From BP-464 sp963825415 (GTDB lineage: Bacteria > Actinomycetota > Thermoleophilia > Solirubrobacterales > Solirubrobacteraceae), in assembly GCA_963825415.1 (NCBI GenBank), contig CAWGTD010000006.1, positions 62,001 to 126,000 on the forward strand: a stretch of 64,000 nucleotides of DNA, given 5' to 3'. The translations under genes and the position numbers were made by a program. Below are positions 1-8,688 of the stretch, piece after piece. Every line of letters begins with the position of its first letter. Position 1 is the first letter of the stretch. The notes beneath the pieces were generated by a model, which had not been told where the DNA came from, did no database searches, and saw only the letters and a program-made list of their open reading frames with translations.

Positions 1-994
1 CGTCCTGGAGCGCGACCTCGGCGCCCTCGAGCTCGGCGCGGCGCTCGCGGCAGCGCTGGGCGTGCTCGAGCACAGCGGCGATCGTGCCGCCGTGCTTGCG
101 CTGAAGCCGGTCGAGCAGGGCCAGACGCTCCTCGACGGCCTCGAGCTCGCCGGCGGCGGCCTCGATGCCCTCCCCCACCACGCGCAGCTCGCCGGCCAGA
201 TCCTGCGCCTCGTAGACCACGCCGCGGGCACGCTCGGCCAGCGCATCGATTTCAGCATCGACCCCGGCGACCCCCTCGAGTGACGCAACCGCGGCGCCCG
301 CGAGGCCGATCGCACCGGTGCCTTCGTCGGGCGAGAGCGCCTCGGCCGCGCCGAGCGCCGCGGCCCGCAGCGCCTCGGCGTGGCGCAGGCGCGCCCGGCG
401 CGTGAGCAGCTCGGCCTCCTCCGCCTCGGCGGGATCGGCGGCCTCGATCTCCTCGAGCTCGAAGACCAGCAGGTCGAGCTCGCGGTCGCGCGCACCCGCC
501 CGCTCGCGCACGGTCTCGAGCTCCGCCTCCGCCTTCAGTACACGGGCGTGCGCGTCGGAGGCCGCGCTCAGCCTGGCGCGATGCGCCTCGCCGCAGAACC
601 CGTCGAGCACCGCGAGCTGCGCCGAGGCGAGCGTGAGCTTGCGGTGCTCGTGCTGGCCGTAGAAGGCGATCAGCCCCTCGGCGCGCTCGCGCAGCTCGGC
701 CACCGTCGCCGAACGGTGGTCGACGTAGGCGCGCGTGCGCCCCTCGGCGGTCACGCGCCTTGCGAGCACGACGTCGGAGCCGCCGGCGTCGAACACGCCC
801 TCGACGTAGGCCTCGTCGGCGCCGGGACGGACGATGCCCGGCCGCGCACGGCCGCCGAGCAGCAGGTCGAGCGCGTGGGCGAGCACGGTCTTGCCAGCGC
901 CGGTCTCCCCCGTCAGGACGTTGAGGCCCGCGGCCAGGCGCAGCTCGGCCCGCTCGATCAGCAGGAGGTTCTCGACGCGCAGCTCGCAAAGCAT
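1..994 (-). CDS. recN: DNA repair ATPase RecN (3' part beyond window)
   Basis: SMC-like ATPase that gathers broken DNA ends for recombinational repair in the cytoplasm. The ATG is at 994; the N-terminus reads MLCELRVENLLLIERAEL, followed by the Walker A box GETGAGKT at residues 29-36 and the family segment ARPGIVRPGADEAYVEGVF. The frame stays open to the left edge, giving about 331 of the usual 550 or so residues; the middle is Ala/Glu/Arg-rich as expected for the coiled-coil arms. The C-terminal Walker B half lies outside the window. It is the last gene of the tlyA-nadK-recN run, 49 bp after nadK. Identification is secure; only completeness is unknown. Confidence 0.95.
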   Translation of the reverse strand, partial: MLCELRVENLLLIERAELRLAAGLNVLTGETGAGKTVLAHALDLLLGGRARPGIVRPGADEAYVEGVFDAGGSDVVLARRVTAEGRTRAYVDHRSATVAELRERAEGLIAFYGQHEHRKLTLASAQLAVLDGFCGEAHRARLSAASDAHARVLKAEAELETVRERAGARDRELDLLVFELEEIEAADPAEAEEAELLTRRARLRHAEALRAAALGAAEALSPDEGTGAIGLAGAAVASLEGVAGVDAEIDALAERARGVVYEAQDLAGELRVVGEGIEAAAGELEAVEERLALLDRLQRKHGGTIAAVLEHAQRCRERRAELEGAEVALQD

Positions 995-1043
995 CGCGGC
1001 CTGTCTACCAACGACGGCCGACGGATCGGCCCCGAACTGCTGG

Positions 1044-1895
1044 TTACGCGGACAAGCGGCCGAACTTCTCGCGCAGTCGGCGGTAGAAGGACGAGCCGGG
1101 GATCTGTGCCAGCGCCGCGGCCTCGGACACGAACGACACCTGGAAAGCCTCGTGGGGCGCGAGCTCGCCCGCCGGACGGCCGTCGACGTGGATGTCGACC
1201 CCACCGCGGGAGCGGTTGACGACGTCCAGCACGTCGCCCGGAGCGACGACCAGCGCCCGGGCCGTCATCGAGTGCGGGGCGATGAAGGACACCACGAACC
1301 CCTCCACGCCCCAGGCCATCACGGGGCCGCCGTTGGCGAGGTTGTAGCCGGTGGATCCCGCGGGCGAGGCGACCACGAGCCCGTCACAGCGCACGCTGGC
1401 CACCACCTCGCCGCCGACGCCGTAGGCGAGCTGGGCGACGCGCTCGCCCGCCTTGCGGTGCACCGAGACGTCGTTGATCGCATAGAGCTTGCGCTCCTGG
1501 CCGCTGACGAGGATGGCGGGCAGGTGCAGGACCTCGAACTCGCCGCTCAGCGCCTGTGCGAAACCGCGCTCGCACTCCTCGGGGTCGATCGTCGCCAGGA
1601 AGCCGACCTCGCCGAAGTTCACCGCGTAGATCGGCACGTTGGTGGCCGCGTAGCGGCGCAGCCCGCGCAGGATGGTGCCGTCGCCGCCGAGGACGATGCA
1701 GATGTCGACGTCGTCGGCGGGCTCGGCGGCGACGACGATCCCGTCGGCCGGCTCGATCTTGTGCTTGCGGGTCTCCTCGGGGTCGAACCGCAGCGTGACG
1801 CCGGCCGCGCGCGCCGCGTCGAAGAGCTGGCCGAGCGCGTGCGCCGTCTGCGCCGGGCGGCGGTGCGTCAGCACGGTGGCCGACCGCGAGCTCAC
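1044..1895 (-). CDS. nadK: NAD kinase
   Basis: ATP/polyphosphate-type NAD kinase making NADP+ in the cytoplasm. 283 residues, normal for the family. The catalytic GGDGT motif is at residues 70-74, followed by NFGEVGFLA and the NAD-binding segment SPAGSTGYNLANGGP, both family hallmarks. The start is a GTG at 1895 that overlaps the tlyA stop (GTGA), implying translational coupling. The tlyA-nadK-recN order is widely conserved in Gram-positive bacteria and supports the call. Confidence 0.96.
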   Translation of the reverse strand: MSSRSATVLTHRRPAQTAHALGQLFDAARAAGVTLRFDPEETRKHKIEPADGIVVAAEPADDVDICIVLGGDGTILRGLRRYAATNVPIYAVNFGEVGFLATIDPEECERGFAQALSGEFEVLHLPAILVSGQERKLYAINDVSVHRKAGERVAQLAYGVGGEVVASVRCDGLVVASPAGSTGYNLANGGPVMAWGVEGFVVSFIAPHSMTARALVVAPGDVLDVVNRSRGGVDIHVDGRPAGELAPHEAFQVSFVSEAAALAQIPGSSFYRRLREKFGRLSA

Positions 1896-2654
1896 GCCTG
1901 GTCACCGGTTTCGCGGTCGGGCTCGGCGAGCCACAGGAAGGTCTCCAGGTTGCCCTTCGGCCCCGGCAGGCCGGACGGCGCCTCGGCCAGGACGGCCGCC
2001 CCCAGCCGCCCCGCGGCCTCCGCGACGCCGTCGATCGCCATGCGGCGGGCTTCCGGGTCGCGCACCACGCCGCCCTTGCCCACGAGGTCGCGGCCGACCT
2101 CGAACTGCGGCTTGACCATCGCCAGGCAGTCGAAGCGCTCCGCCGCGCAGGCGAGCACCGCCGGCAACACCTTCGCCAGCGAGATGAACGCCACGTCGAT
2201 GACGATCAGGTCGGGGGCGTAGGGCAGCTGGGCGGGCTCGACGGCGCGGGCGTTCAGCCGCTCCAGGACGGTCACGCGCTCGTCGTTGCGCAGCCGCCAG
2301 TGCAGCTCGCCGTAGGCGACGTCGAGGGCGACCACGTGGGCGGCGCCGCGCTGGAGCAGCACGTCGGTGAACCCGCCGGTCGACGCGCCGACGTCCAGGG
2401 CCCGGCGGCCGAACGACGTCGATGCCCAGCGTGTCGAGGGCGTTGGCGAGCTTGATCCCGCCGCGCGAGACGTACGCGGGCGCCGCGTCGACCGCGACCT
2501 GCACGTCGTCGGCCACGAGCTGGCCGGGCTTGTCGGCCCGCCTGCGATCGCTGCCGAGCATCACCTCGCCGGCCATCACCGAGGCCGCGGCGCGCGAGCG
2601 CGACTCGAACAGCCCGCGCTCGGCGAGCAGCGTGTCCAGGCGAAGCTTGCTCAT
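1892..2654 (-). CDS. tlyA: TlyA-type rRNA 2'-O-methyltransferase (frameshifted in this sequence)
   Basis: TlyA enzymes have an N-terminal S4 RNA-binding domain and a C-terminal FtsJ-like methyltransferase that modifies cytidines of 16S/23S rRNA. The N-terminal frame (ATG 2654) gives MSKLRLDTLLAERGLFESRS and YVSRGGIKLANALDTLGIDV. The methyltransferase continues in another frame as FGRRALDVGASTGGFTDVLL, VIDVAFISL and MVKPQFEVG, ending at 1892. The break is at about 2413-2418, where removing one G restores DVFGRRALDVGAS. The break falls just before the SAM-binding motif and would be destructive if real, so an insertion error is likelier. The stop overlaps the nadK start. Confidence 0.9.
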
Positions 2655-2750
2655 CGGACGGGCGAACGGTAGGCGATCCGCCGCGCCCGCCTCCAGCCGG
2701 CCGAAAATCTGTGCCGGACGTCACACTGATTGCGCAGTCAACGAGGCAAC

Positions 2751-3125
2751 ATGGTTCGTGCCATGACTGCGCTTCGACTCATCCCTCTCTCCCTCCACGG
2801 AGCGCTCGAGATGTTCGTCGGCCTGGCCCTGATGGCCGCGCCGTTCCTGCTGGGCTTCAGCCCGGCGGGCGCGATCATCGGCGTTTCCGTGGGCGCGCTG
2901 TTCGTCGGCCTGGCCCTGGCCGCTACCGCTCCGGCGGGCGCCGGCCGTGCCCCGCTGGCGATCTCGACGCACTACGCCTTCGACTACGGACTGGTGACCG
3001 GCCTGCTCGGCGCCGCCGCCGTGGTCGGCCTGGCGGGCGACCGTGCCGCCGCGGTGTTCTTCGCCGCCGTCGCGCTCGTCCAGCTGGCACTCAACCTCAC
3101 GACCCGCTACAGCCTGCGGGCCTGA
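2751..3125 (+). CDS. small hydrophobic membrane protein, unknown function
   Basis: 124 residues from the ATG at 2751, which has a modest GAGG Shine-Dalgarno 4 nt upstream; an ATG at 2763 is an alternative. It is almost entirely hydrophobic with about four predicted membrane segments (roughly residues 15-35, 38-58, 75-97 and 99-115), separated by short Gly/Ala-rich loops and ending TTRYSLRA. No family was recognised with confidence; the layout recalls short SPW-like or DoxX-like inner-membrane proteins. It is transcribed alone, divergent from tlyA, and is followed by a strong hairpin terminator. Confidence 0.7.
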   Translation: MVRAMTALRLIPLSLHGALEMFVGLALMAAPFLLGFSPAGAIIGVSVGALFVGLALAATAPAGAGRAPLAISTHYAFDYGLVTGLLGAAAVVGLAGDRAAAVFFAAVALVQLALNLTTRYSLRA

Positions 3126-3185
3126 GGCCAAGACTTCCCTCATCGCTCACAAAGACGGACCCACATAGCAGTATCTCTCCTCCCC

Positions 3186-3219
3186 GGAAGAGGCCCGCGC
3201 AAGCGGGCCTCTTCCTTTT
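3186..3219 (+). terminator. intrinsic terminator of the small membrane protein gene
   Basis: A perfect 13-bp stem (ggaagaggcccgc at 3186-3198 with gcgggcctcttcc at 3203-3215) closes a GCAA loop of GNRA type and runs into TTTT. It lies 60 bp after the stop at 3125 and is one of the clearest terminators in the window. Confidence 0.9.
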
Positions 3220-3462
3220 CCGGGCCCAATCCGCAGGTGTGGCTGCCCGCACCCCAAGACGACCTGCTGGCCCCGTGGCGAGGACCGGGGAGCCCGGCGA
3301 GGTCGCGATGATGCTTGCGCAGTCGCGTGCGTCTCTCGTGAACATCTCCGTGCTTCGAGGCCGATTCGCGCCGGGCCGTCGGCGTCGGGCGACCGATCTC
3401 ACCGTAGGCCGAAGTCGGATCACCCGACACCCGCGGGCCACCGTGGACTGTCGCGAGAGGAA
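3220..3462. other. non-coding stretch between terminator and repeat
   Basis: About 240 bp with no convincing gene. Open frames on the minus strand here lack a start with a ribosome site and any recognisable motif. I see no clear hairpin or promoter. The stretch runs straight into the dispersed repeat that ends at the esterase stop codon. Confidence 0.5.
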
Positions 3463-3556
3463 CCCGGTTGCTCGCGAGAGGCGCATGCGTCGCGCACCCG
3501 GCGACCTCCTCACCTCCTAACTGCCCAGAACCCGCCACACCCGTGCGGTGCCGAAA
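3463..3556 (+). repeat. dispersed intergenic repeat, copy 1
   Basis: A stretch of about 94 bp that aligns with the reverse complement of 30705-30797. Shared blocks, in order, are CCCGGTTGCTCGCG, AGGCGCAYGCGT, GGCGAC.TCCTC, CCTAACTGCCC, GCCAC and GTGCCGAAA. The repeat reads away from the upstream plus-strand gene and stops 2 bp short of the convergent esterase stop codon. Copy 2 has the same geometry. It could be a REP/MITE-type element or a structured RNA tail; no protein is encoded. Confidence 0.7.
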
Positions 3557-3557
3557 G

Positions 3558-4481
3558 CTAGCTAGAGCAGGCCGCCAGCCGGCGGGCAGCGAAGTCGCCG
3601 AGGCTGCGGATCAGCTCGCTGCTGCGGTCGACTACCCCGCCCCAGCGCAGGAAGCCGTGGGCCATGTCCTCGTAGACCTCGAGCTCGACCTCGACACCCG
3701 CGTCGCGCAGTGCGGCCGCATAGCGATGGCCGTCGTCGGCCAGCACGTCGTAGCCGGCCACGGCGACGTGGGCCGGCGGCAGACCCGCCAGATCGGCGCG
3801 CAGCGGCGATACGTCGGGGTCCTCGGCGGGCGCGCTGCCCCGGTAGGCGGTCCAGCACGCCTGCATCTCGGCGGCCGACAGGGTCGGCATGTCGTGCAGC
3901 CGGTAGGAGTCGCCCTCCATCGCCGCGTCGGTCGCCGGGTAGACGAGCAGCTGGGCCGCCAGCTCCACGCCGGAGTCGCGCGCGTGGCGCGCCGCGACCG
4001 CGGCGAGATTGCCGCCGGCGCTGTCGCCGCCGACGGCGACCGGGCCACCGCGCTCCAGCGCCCAGCGCACCGCAGCGTCGGCGTCCTGGACCCCGGCCGG
4101 ATGTGGGTGCTCGGGCGCCAGCCGGTAGTCGACGGACACCACCTCGAAGCCCCCGGCGTTGGCGAGCGAGCGGCAGACGCGGTCGAAGCCCTCGAGGTCG
4201 CCGATGCACCAGCCGCCGCCGTGCAGCCAGACCAGTCGGCCGGGCGCTCGCGGCCCGCCCCGGGGCGTGTAGACACGCGCCGGGACGCTGGCGTCGTCGC
4301 GCGGGATGACCATGTCGTCGGCGGCGTCGACGGGCTCCAGCGCGCCGCCGCGCTCCAGCGCGGTCTGCAGGTAGCCGGCGCGCTTGGCCTCGAGATCGGG
4401 CGGGCCCTCGGCGCCGGGGGCGGCGAGCTCGGCAGCGAGCAGCGCCTGGACCTGCGGATGGAGCGGGGTGCCGGGGTTCAC
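3558..4481 (-). CDS. alpha/beta hydrolase fold-3 esterase (HSL family)
   Basis: 307-residue hydrolase of the hormone-sensitive-lipase/type IV esterase group, expected to cleave short-chain acyl esters in the cytoplasm. It shows the oxyanion motif HGGGW (residues 87-91), DYRLAPEHPHP (118-128), the nucleophile elbow GDSAGGN with Ser154, an acid in DVLADDG and the catalytic His in DMAHGF. The start is a GTG at 4481 overlapping the dxs stop (GTGA), so it is the distal cistron of the ispA-dxs unit. No link to isoprenoid chemistry is visible; the substrate is unknown. Confidence 0.9.
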   Translation of the reverse strand: MNPGTPLHPQVQALLAAELAAPGAEGPPDLEAKRAGYLQTALERGGALEPVDAADDMVIPRDDASVPARVYTPRGGPRAPGRLVWLHGGGWCIGDLEGFDRVCRSLANAGGFEVVSVDYRLAPEHPHPAGVQDADAAVRWALERGGPVAVGGDSAGGNLAAVAARHARDSGVELAAQLLVYPATDAAMEGDSYRLHDMPTLSAAEMQACWTAYRGSAPAEDPDVSPLRADLAGLPPAHVAVAGYDVLADDGHRYAAALRDAGVEVELEVYEDMAHGFLRWGGVVDRSSELIRSLGDFAARRLAACSS

Positions 4482-6412
4482 GCGCCGGCGAGCGAGCCGG
4501 AGCCGATGACGGCCTCGACGCGTTCGGCGATCTGCTTGCCGGTGAAGCCGACCTCGCGGTGAAGCAGTGCCGGCTTGCCGTGCGTGACGTAGCGGTCGGG
4601 AAGGCCGATCCGCAGGACCGGCGTGGTGCCCAGCCCCGCGTCGTTGAGCGTCTCCCACACCGCCGAGCCGAAGCCGCCCGACAGGCAGCCCTCCTCGACG
4701 GTGACCAGGAGCTCGTGGTCGGCGGCGAGCTGTTCCATGAGCTCGGCGTCGATCGGCTTGGCGAAGCGCGCGTCGGCCACGGTGACGTCGCCGAGGATGT
4801 CGGCGGCCTCGAGCGCCTTCTGCACGCCGGTGCCGTAGCCGATCAGCGCGACGTTCGAGCCCTCGCGCAGCACTTCTCCGCGGCCGATCTCGATCGGGCC
4901 GAGGCGGAACGGCATCGCCACGCCGACGCCCTCGCCGCGCGGGTAGCGCAGGGCGATCGGGCCGTCGTCGTATTCGAGCGCGGTGCGCAGCATCCGCTTG
5001 AGCATCGCCTCGTCGCGCGGGGCCATGCAGACGATGTTCGGCAGGCAGCGCAGGTAGGCGATGTCGAACGCGCCGTGGTGCGTGGGGCCGTCGTCGCCGA
5101 CGAGCCCGGCGCGGTCCATGGCGAAGACCACGTTGAGCTTCTGCAGGCAGACGTCGTGGACGATCTGGTCGTAGGCGCGCTGCAGGAACGTCGAATAGAT
5201 CGCGCAGACCGGCTTGGCGCCCTCGAGCGCGAGGCCGGCCGCGAACAGCACCGCCTGCTGCTCGGCGATGCCGACGTCGAAGTAGTGGTCGGGCTCGGCC
5301 TTCTGGAGGATGTTCAGCCCGGTGCCTGAGTTCATCGCGGCGGTGATCCCGACGACGCGCCGGTCGCGGCGGACCTCCTCGACCATCGCCTCGCCGAAGA
5401 CGGTCGTGTACTGCGGCGGCGGCGTGGGCGCGGGCGGCACGGAAGCCGCCGGAGCGGCCACGGCCGCGCCGTTGGCGATCGACTTCGGCTTGGCCGCGTG
5501 CCACTTCTCCATGCCCTCCAGGCCGCCGTCCTCGGCGGGCGCGAAGCCCTTGCCCTTGACCGTGGCGATGTGGACGACGACCGGGCGCTGGGCCTCGATC
5601 GCCTGGCGCAGGGCGCGGCGCAGCTCACGGACGTCGTGGCCGTCGACGACGCCGATGTAGGCCCAGTCGAGCTCCTCCCACCACAGGCCCGGCGCCCAGA
5701 AGGACTTGATCGACTCCTTGAACTGCGGGCCGAGGCGCTCGAAGGCGGCGCCGATGCCGGCGGGCAGCTCGGTGAGCTTGGCCTCCGCCGACTCGCGCGC
5801 GTGCCACAAGCGGGGGTTGAGACGCACGCGGTTGAAGTAGCGCGACAGCGCGCCGACGTTCGGCGCGATCGACATCCCGTTGTCGTTGAGGACGACCGTG
5901 ATCGGGGTGCCGAGGCCGCCGGCCTGGTGGATCGCCTCGAACGCCACGCCGCCGGTCATCGCGCCGTCGCCGATGACGGCCACGACCTTGCCGGCGTCGA
6001 CGTCTCCCGTGACGCGCATGCCCTCCTTCAGGCCGACCGCGTAGCCGATCGAGGTCGACGCGTGGCCGGCGCCCATGATGTCGTGCTCGGACTCCTGGAT
6101 CGAGCAGAACGGCGCGAGGCCCTCGTACTGGCGGATCGTCGGCAGCTGGTCGCGGCGGCCGGTCAGGACCTTGTGCGGATAGGCCTGGTGCCCGACGTCC
6201 CAGAGGACCTTGTCTTTGGGTGAATCAAGCAGCGAGTGCAGCGCGACGGCCAGCTCGCACGTGCCGAGGTTGGCGCCGAAATGGCCGCCGATCTCGCCGA
6301 CCGTGTCGATGATGTGCTCGCGGACCTCCTGGGCAACCGTGACGAGCTGGTCGTCGCTGAGACCGTGGAGGTCCTGCGGGCGGTTGATGGTGTCCAGGAG
6401 GCGGGGGGTCAC
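4478..6412 (-). CDS. dxs: 1-deoxy-D-xylulose-5-phosphate synthase
   Basis: Thiamine-diphosphate enzyme condensing pyruvate and glyceraldehyde-3-phosphate, the entry step of the MEP isoprenoid pathway. 644 residues. The N-terminal half has DLHGLSDDQL, GHFGANLG and WDVGHQAYPHK, then the ThDP motif GDGAMTGG at about 145-152. The transketolase-like half has AMDRAGLVGDDGPTHHGAFD and the C-terminal RIGLPDRYVTHGKP. The GTG at 6412 is preferred because it overlaps the ispA stop (GTGA) and matches the usual start of the family; upstream codons only extend into ispA. The ispA-dxs pairing is common and functionally coherent. Confidence 0.97.
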   Translation of the reverse strand: MTPRLLDTINRPQDLHGLSDDQLVTVAQEVREHIIDTVGEIGGHFGANLGTCELAVALHSLLDSPKDKVLWDVGHQAYPHKVLTGRRDQLPTIRQYEGLAPFCSIQESEHDIMGAGHASTSIGYAVGLKEGMRVTGDVDAGKVVAVIGDGAMTGGVAFEAIHQAGGLGTPITVVLNDNGMSIAPNVGALSRYFNRVRLNPRLWHARESAEAKLTELPAGIGAAFERLGPQFKESIKSFWAPGLWWEELDWAYIGVVDGHDVRELRRALRQAIEAQRPVVVHIATVKGKGFAPAEDGGLEGMEKWHAAKPKSIANGAAVAAPAASVPPAPTPPPQYTTVFGEAMVEEVRRDRRVVGITAAMNSGTGLNILQKAEPDHYFDVGIAEQQAVLFAAGLALEGAKPVCAIYSTFLQRAYDQIVHDVCLQKLNVVFAMDRAGLVGDDGPTHHGAFDIAYLRCLPNIVCMAPRDEAMLKRMLRTALEYDDGPIALRYPRGEGVGVAMPFRLGPIEIGRGEVLREGSNVALIGYGTGVQKALEAADILGDVTVADARFAKPIDAELMEQLAADHELLVTVEEGCLSGGFGSAVWETLNDAGLGTTPVLRIGLPDRYVTHGKPALLHREVGFTGKQIAERVEAVIGSGSLAGA

Positions 6413-7263
6413 GACGAACGGGTGTAGATGAAGTCCGTGATCTGCTCGAGTTCGGGGGCGCCCTGCGGCGCCGCCTCTGCGAGCGCCGTCCTGGCGGCCG
6501 CATGCGACTCCCCGGCCAGTGTACGCGCCTGCTGGAGGCCGAACTCGCTGACGTAGGTCCGTTTGCCGAGGCGTTCGTCGGCGCCGTGGTGCTTGCCGAG
6601 GGCGGCGTCGGTGCCGGTGACGTCGAGGACGTCGTCGACGATCTGGAAGAGCACGCCCAGCTCGGCCGCGAACCGCGCGAACGGAGGCGGCACGTCGCCG
6701 TCGAGCAGCAGCGGACATTCGACCGACGCGCGGATCAGCCGGCCGGTCTTCAGCTCGTGCAGCCGCCGCAGGTCGGGAGCGTCGCCCTTCACATCGACGT
6801 ATTGCCCGCCGACCATGCCGGTCACGCCCGTGGCGGCGGCCAGTTCGGCCAGCGCGACGAGCACGCGGGCGGGATCGCCGGCCTGGTGGCCGAGGGCGTG
6901 GCGGAACGCCTCGGCGTAGAGGCCGTCGCCGGCGAGGATCGCCACGTCCTCCCCGTGGGCGACGTGGTTGGTCGGCCGGCCGCGGCGCAGGTCGTCGTCG
7001 TCCATCGCCGGCAGGTCGTCGTGGATCAGCGAGTAGGTGTGGATCAGCTCGATCGCGGCCGCCAGCGGCAGCAGCTCGGCTTCGTCGCGGCCGATCGCGC
7101 GGGCGGTGGCGAGGGCGAGCACCGGCCGGATCCGCTTGCCGCCGGCCAGCAGCGAATAGCGCATCGCCTCCTCCAGGCCGGCGGTCGCGGGCTCGTCGGA
7201 GAAGCGCAGCGTCTCCAGATAGGCCTCGACGCGGGCCCGCAGGTCGTCCGGGTAGGCGGCCAC
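6409..7263 (-). CDS. ispA: polyprenyl (farnesyl/geranylgeranyl) diphosphate synthase
   Basis: Trans-isoprenyl diphosphate synthase of 284 residues, elongating DMAPP with IPP. GGKRIRP is at residues 41-47. The first Asp-rich motif DDLPAMDD starts at residue 82, in the bacterial form with two extra residues. GMVGGQYVD and the second Asp-rich motif VDDVLDVTG are present. Tyr77, five residues before the first motif, and the two-residue insertion favour the IspA (type II farnesyl) class, but product length cannot be fixed from this. The segment after DVTG (GTDAALGKHHGADE) is a little divergent from the usual GKxxGKD. It directly precedes dxs. Confidence 0.92.
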   Translation of the reverse strand: MAAYPDDLRARVEAYLETLRFSDEPATAGLEEAMRYSLLAGGKRIRPVLALATARAIGRDEAELLPLAAAIELIHTYSLIHDDLPAMDDDDLRRGRPTNHVAHGEDVAILAGDGLYAEAFRHALGHQAGDPARVLVALAELAAATGVTGMVGGQYVDVKGDAPDLRRLHELKTGRLIRASVECPLLLDGDVPPPFARFAAELGVLFQIVDDVLDVTGTDAALGKHHGADERLGKRTYVSEFGLQQARTLAGESHAAARTALAEAAPQGAPELEQITDFIYTRSS

Positions 7264-7277
7264 GGCGCCGGCGCCGG

Positions 7278-7481
7278 CTAGAGCAGCGAGTCCTGGCCGG
7301 GCAGCGGCTCCTGGGAGGCCGCCCGCGCGAGGCGCTCGAGCTCGGCCGAGGCCTGCGACGCGAGCGCCGCGCAGTCCTCGACGAGGGTGGCGGCCGCGTC
7401 AGGCGTCAGCTCGCCGGAGCGCAGCTGCTCGGCGGCGCGGTCGAGGCGGTTGACGAGCTCGTCCAGTGAGGTCTCAGCCAT
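7278..7481 (-). CDS. xseB: exodeoxyribonuclease VII small subunit
   Basis: 67-residue coiled-coil protein matching XseB in length and pattern (MAETSLDELVNRLDRAAEQL, then a Glu/Ala helix). XseB oligomers bind the catalytic XseA subunit, which processes single-stranded DNA ends. The ATG at 7481 is chosen because it overlaps the nusB stop by 8 bp; an in-frame ATG at 7493 is less likely. The large subunit gene xseA, usually adjacent, is absent from the window. Confidence 0.85.
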   Translation of the reverse strand: MAETSLDELVNRLDRAAEQLRSGELTPDAAATLVEDCAALASQASAELERLARAASQEPLPGQDSLL

Positions 7482-7890
7482 GGCCGGCGCCATTGTGCTG
7501 CATCTCGCGCAGTGCGGCCGCGAGAATGCCGTTGACGAAGCCGGGGGCGTCGGCGCCGCAGAACGTCTTGGCGGTCTCGACCGCTTCGTCGATGGCGCCC
7601 TCGGGCGGGATCGGCGTCTCGGCGGGCCCCACGTCGGGGTGGCGCATCTCCAGCAGCGCCACGCGCATGATCGCCTTCTCCAGCGGGGCGATGCGATCGA
7701 TCGTCCAGCCCTCGGAATGGCGCGCGATCACGGCGTCGAGCTCTTCGCGGTAGTCGTCGGCCGCGTATACGAGCGCGCGCGTGAATGTGGAGGCGTCGCG
7801 TTCGAGCAGGTCCTCGAACTCGCGACCGGTGACGTCGTGCTGGTAGAGCGCGAAGACTGCGGCGCGGCGCTGGTCGGTGCGGCGGGACAT
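7474..7890 (-). CDS. nusB: transcription antitermination factor NusB
   Basis: 138-residue all-helical NusB. It begins MSRRTDQRRAAVFALYQHDVT, with the family's R..A...LY..D pattern, and continues with WTIDRIAPLEKAIMRVALLEM and a C-terminal PGFVNGILA. With NusE it binds the boxA RNA of rRNA leaders in the cytoplasm. It lies between efp and xseB on the minus strand, a classic neighbourhood, and its stop overlaps the xseB start. Confidence 0.95.
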   Translation of the reverse strand: MSRRTDQRRAAVFALYQHDVTGREFEDLLERDASTFTRALVYAADDYREELDAVIARHSEGWTIDRIAPLEKAIMRVALLEMRHPDVGPAETPIPPEGAIDEAVETAKTFCGADAPGFVNGILAAALREMQHNGAGHG

Positions 7891-7986
7891 CGGACCAGCA
7901 GGCTAGGCGGCCTGGTGTCGTGGTTCGGAGGGTCGGGCTCAGGCTGCGGGATGGATCGTCGTTCGTGGCGGTGGCCGACGACGAAG

Positions 7987-8005
7987 CCTGTACTGGTGGT
8001 ACAGG
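7987..8005. promoter_or_regulatory. palindrome in the efp-nusB intergenic region
   Basis: A perfect 7-bp inverted repeat, cctgtac (7987-7993) and gtacagg (7999-8005) around tggtg, in the 188-bp gap between efp and nusB. It has no U-tract, so it is not an obvious terminator; it may be an operator or a weak RNA hairpin. The rest of the gap holds nothing I recognise. Confidence 0.35.
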
Positions 8006-8078
8006 CGAGGAGCCGGACGCCGCCACGGGCGGCGAGACACCCGCAGACCGCCCTCGAACTGACGAATCACGACACCCG

Positions 8079-8639
8079 TCAGGCGCGCGACATGTACTCG
8101 CCGCTGGCGGTCTGGACCTTCACGCGGTCGCCGATGTTGACGAACAGCGGGACGCGCACGATGGCGCCGGTCTCGAGCGTCGCCGGCTTGTCGCCGCCGC
8201 CCGACGCCGTGTCGCCGCGCACGCCCGGCTCGGTCTCGGTGACCTCGAGCTCGACCGAGGACGGCAGCTGCAGATCGCCGGGCTTGTCGTCGACGAACAG
8301 CACGTCGACCTCGTCGTTGGGCTTCGTCCAGCGCAGCGCGTCGGCGACCGAGGCCTCGGGGACCGCCATCTGCTCGTAGGACTCGGTGTCCATGAAGTGC
8401 GCTTCGGTTCCGTCGGCGTAGAGGAACTGCATCTTGCGCGCCTCGGTGCGCACGGCGCGGAACTTCTCGCCGGCGCGGAACGTGCGGTCGATCACCGCGC
8501 CGTCGGACGCCCGGCGCAGCTTCGTACGCACGAAAGCGCCGCCCTTGCCGGGCTTGACGTGCTGGAACTCGACGACCTTGAAGATCGTGCCGTCGACCTC
8601 GATGTGGTTTCCATTTTTGAATTGGTTCGTGCTGATCAC
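8079..8639 (-). CDS. efp: translation elongation factor P
   Basis: EF-P relieves ribosome stalling at polyproline. 186 residues, three beta-barrel domains: KOW-like N-domain (MISTNQFKNGNHIEVDG), the modification loop HVKPGKGGAF with Lys32 at the tip, and a C-terminal OB domain ending VQTASGEYMSRA. The tip Lys is flanked by Gly-Gly. No EpmA or deoxyhypusine-type gene is present here. The start is a GTG at 8639. Its neighbours nusB and, beyond an accessory block, the M24 peptidase match the usual pepQ-efp-nusB order. Confidence 0.96.
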   Translation of the reverse strand: MISTNQFKNGNHIEVDGTIFKVVEFQHVKPGKGGAFVRTKLRRASDGAVIDRTFRAGEKFRAVRTEARKMQFLYADGTEAHFMDTESYEQMAVPEASVADALRWTKPNDEVDVLFVDDKPGDLQLPSSVELEVTETEPGVRGDTASGGGDKPATLETGAIVRVPLFVNIGDRVKVQTASGEYMSRA

Positions 8640-8688
8640 GGGTGGAAAAGGCTAGCCATCGGGCGGCGGATTGTGAGAACGTCGGCGT

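Noticed and set aside
252..989. Long Arg-rich open frame inside recN on the same strand, and many similar long frames in other genes
   Set aside because: They are shadows of real genes in GC-rich DNA: extreme Arg/Ala/Pro content, no motifs, and the correct frame has clear family signatures.
3097..3538. Minus-strand open frames in the gap before the esterase
   Set aside because: No ribosome site, no recognisable motif, and they run across the terminator and the dispersed repeat.
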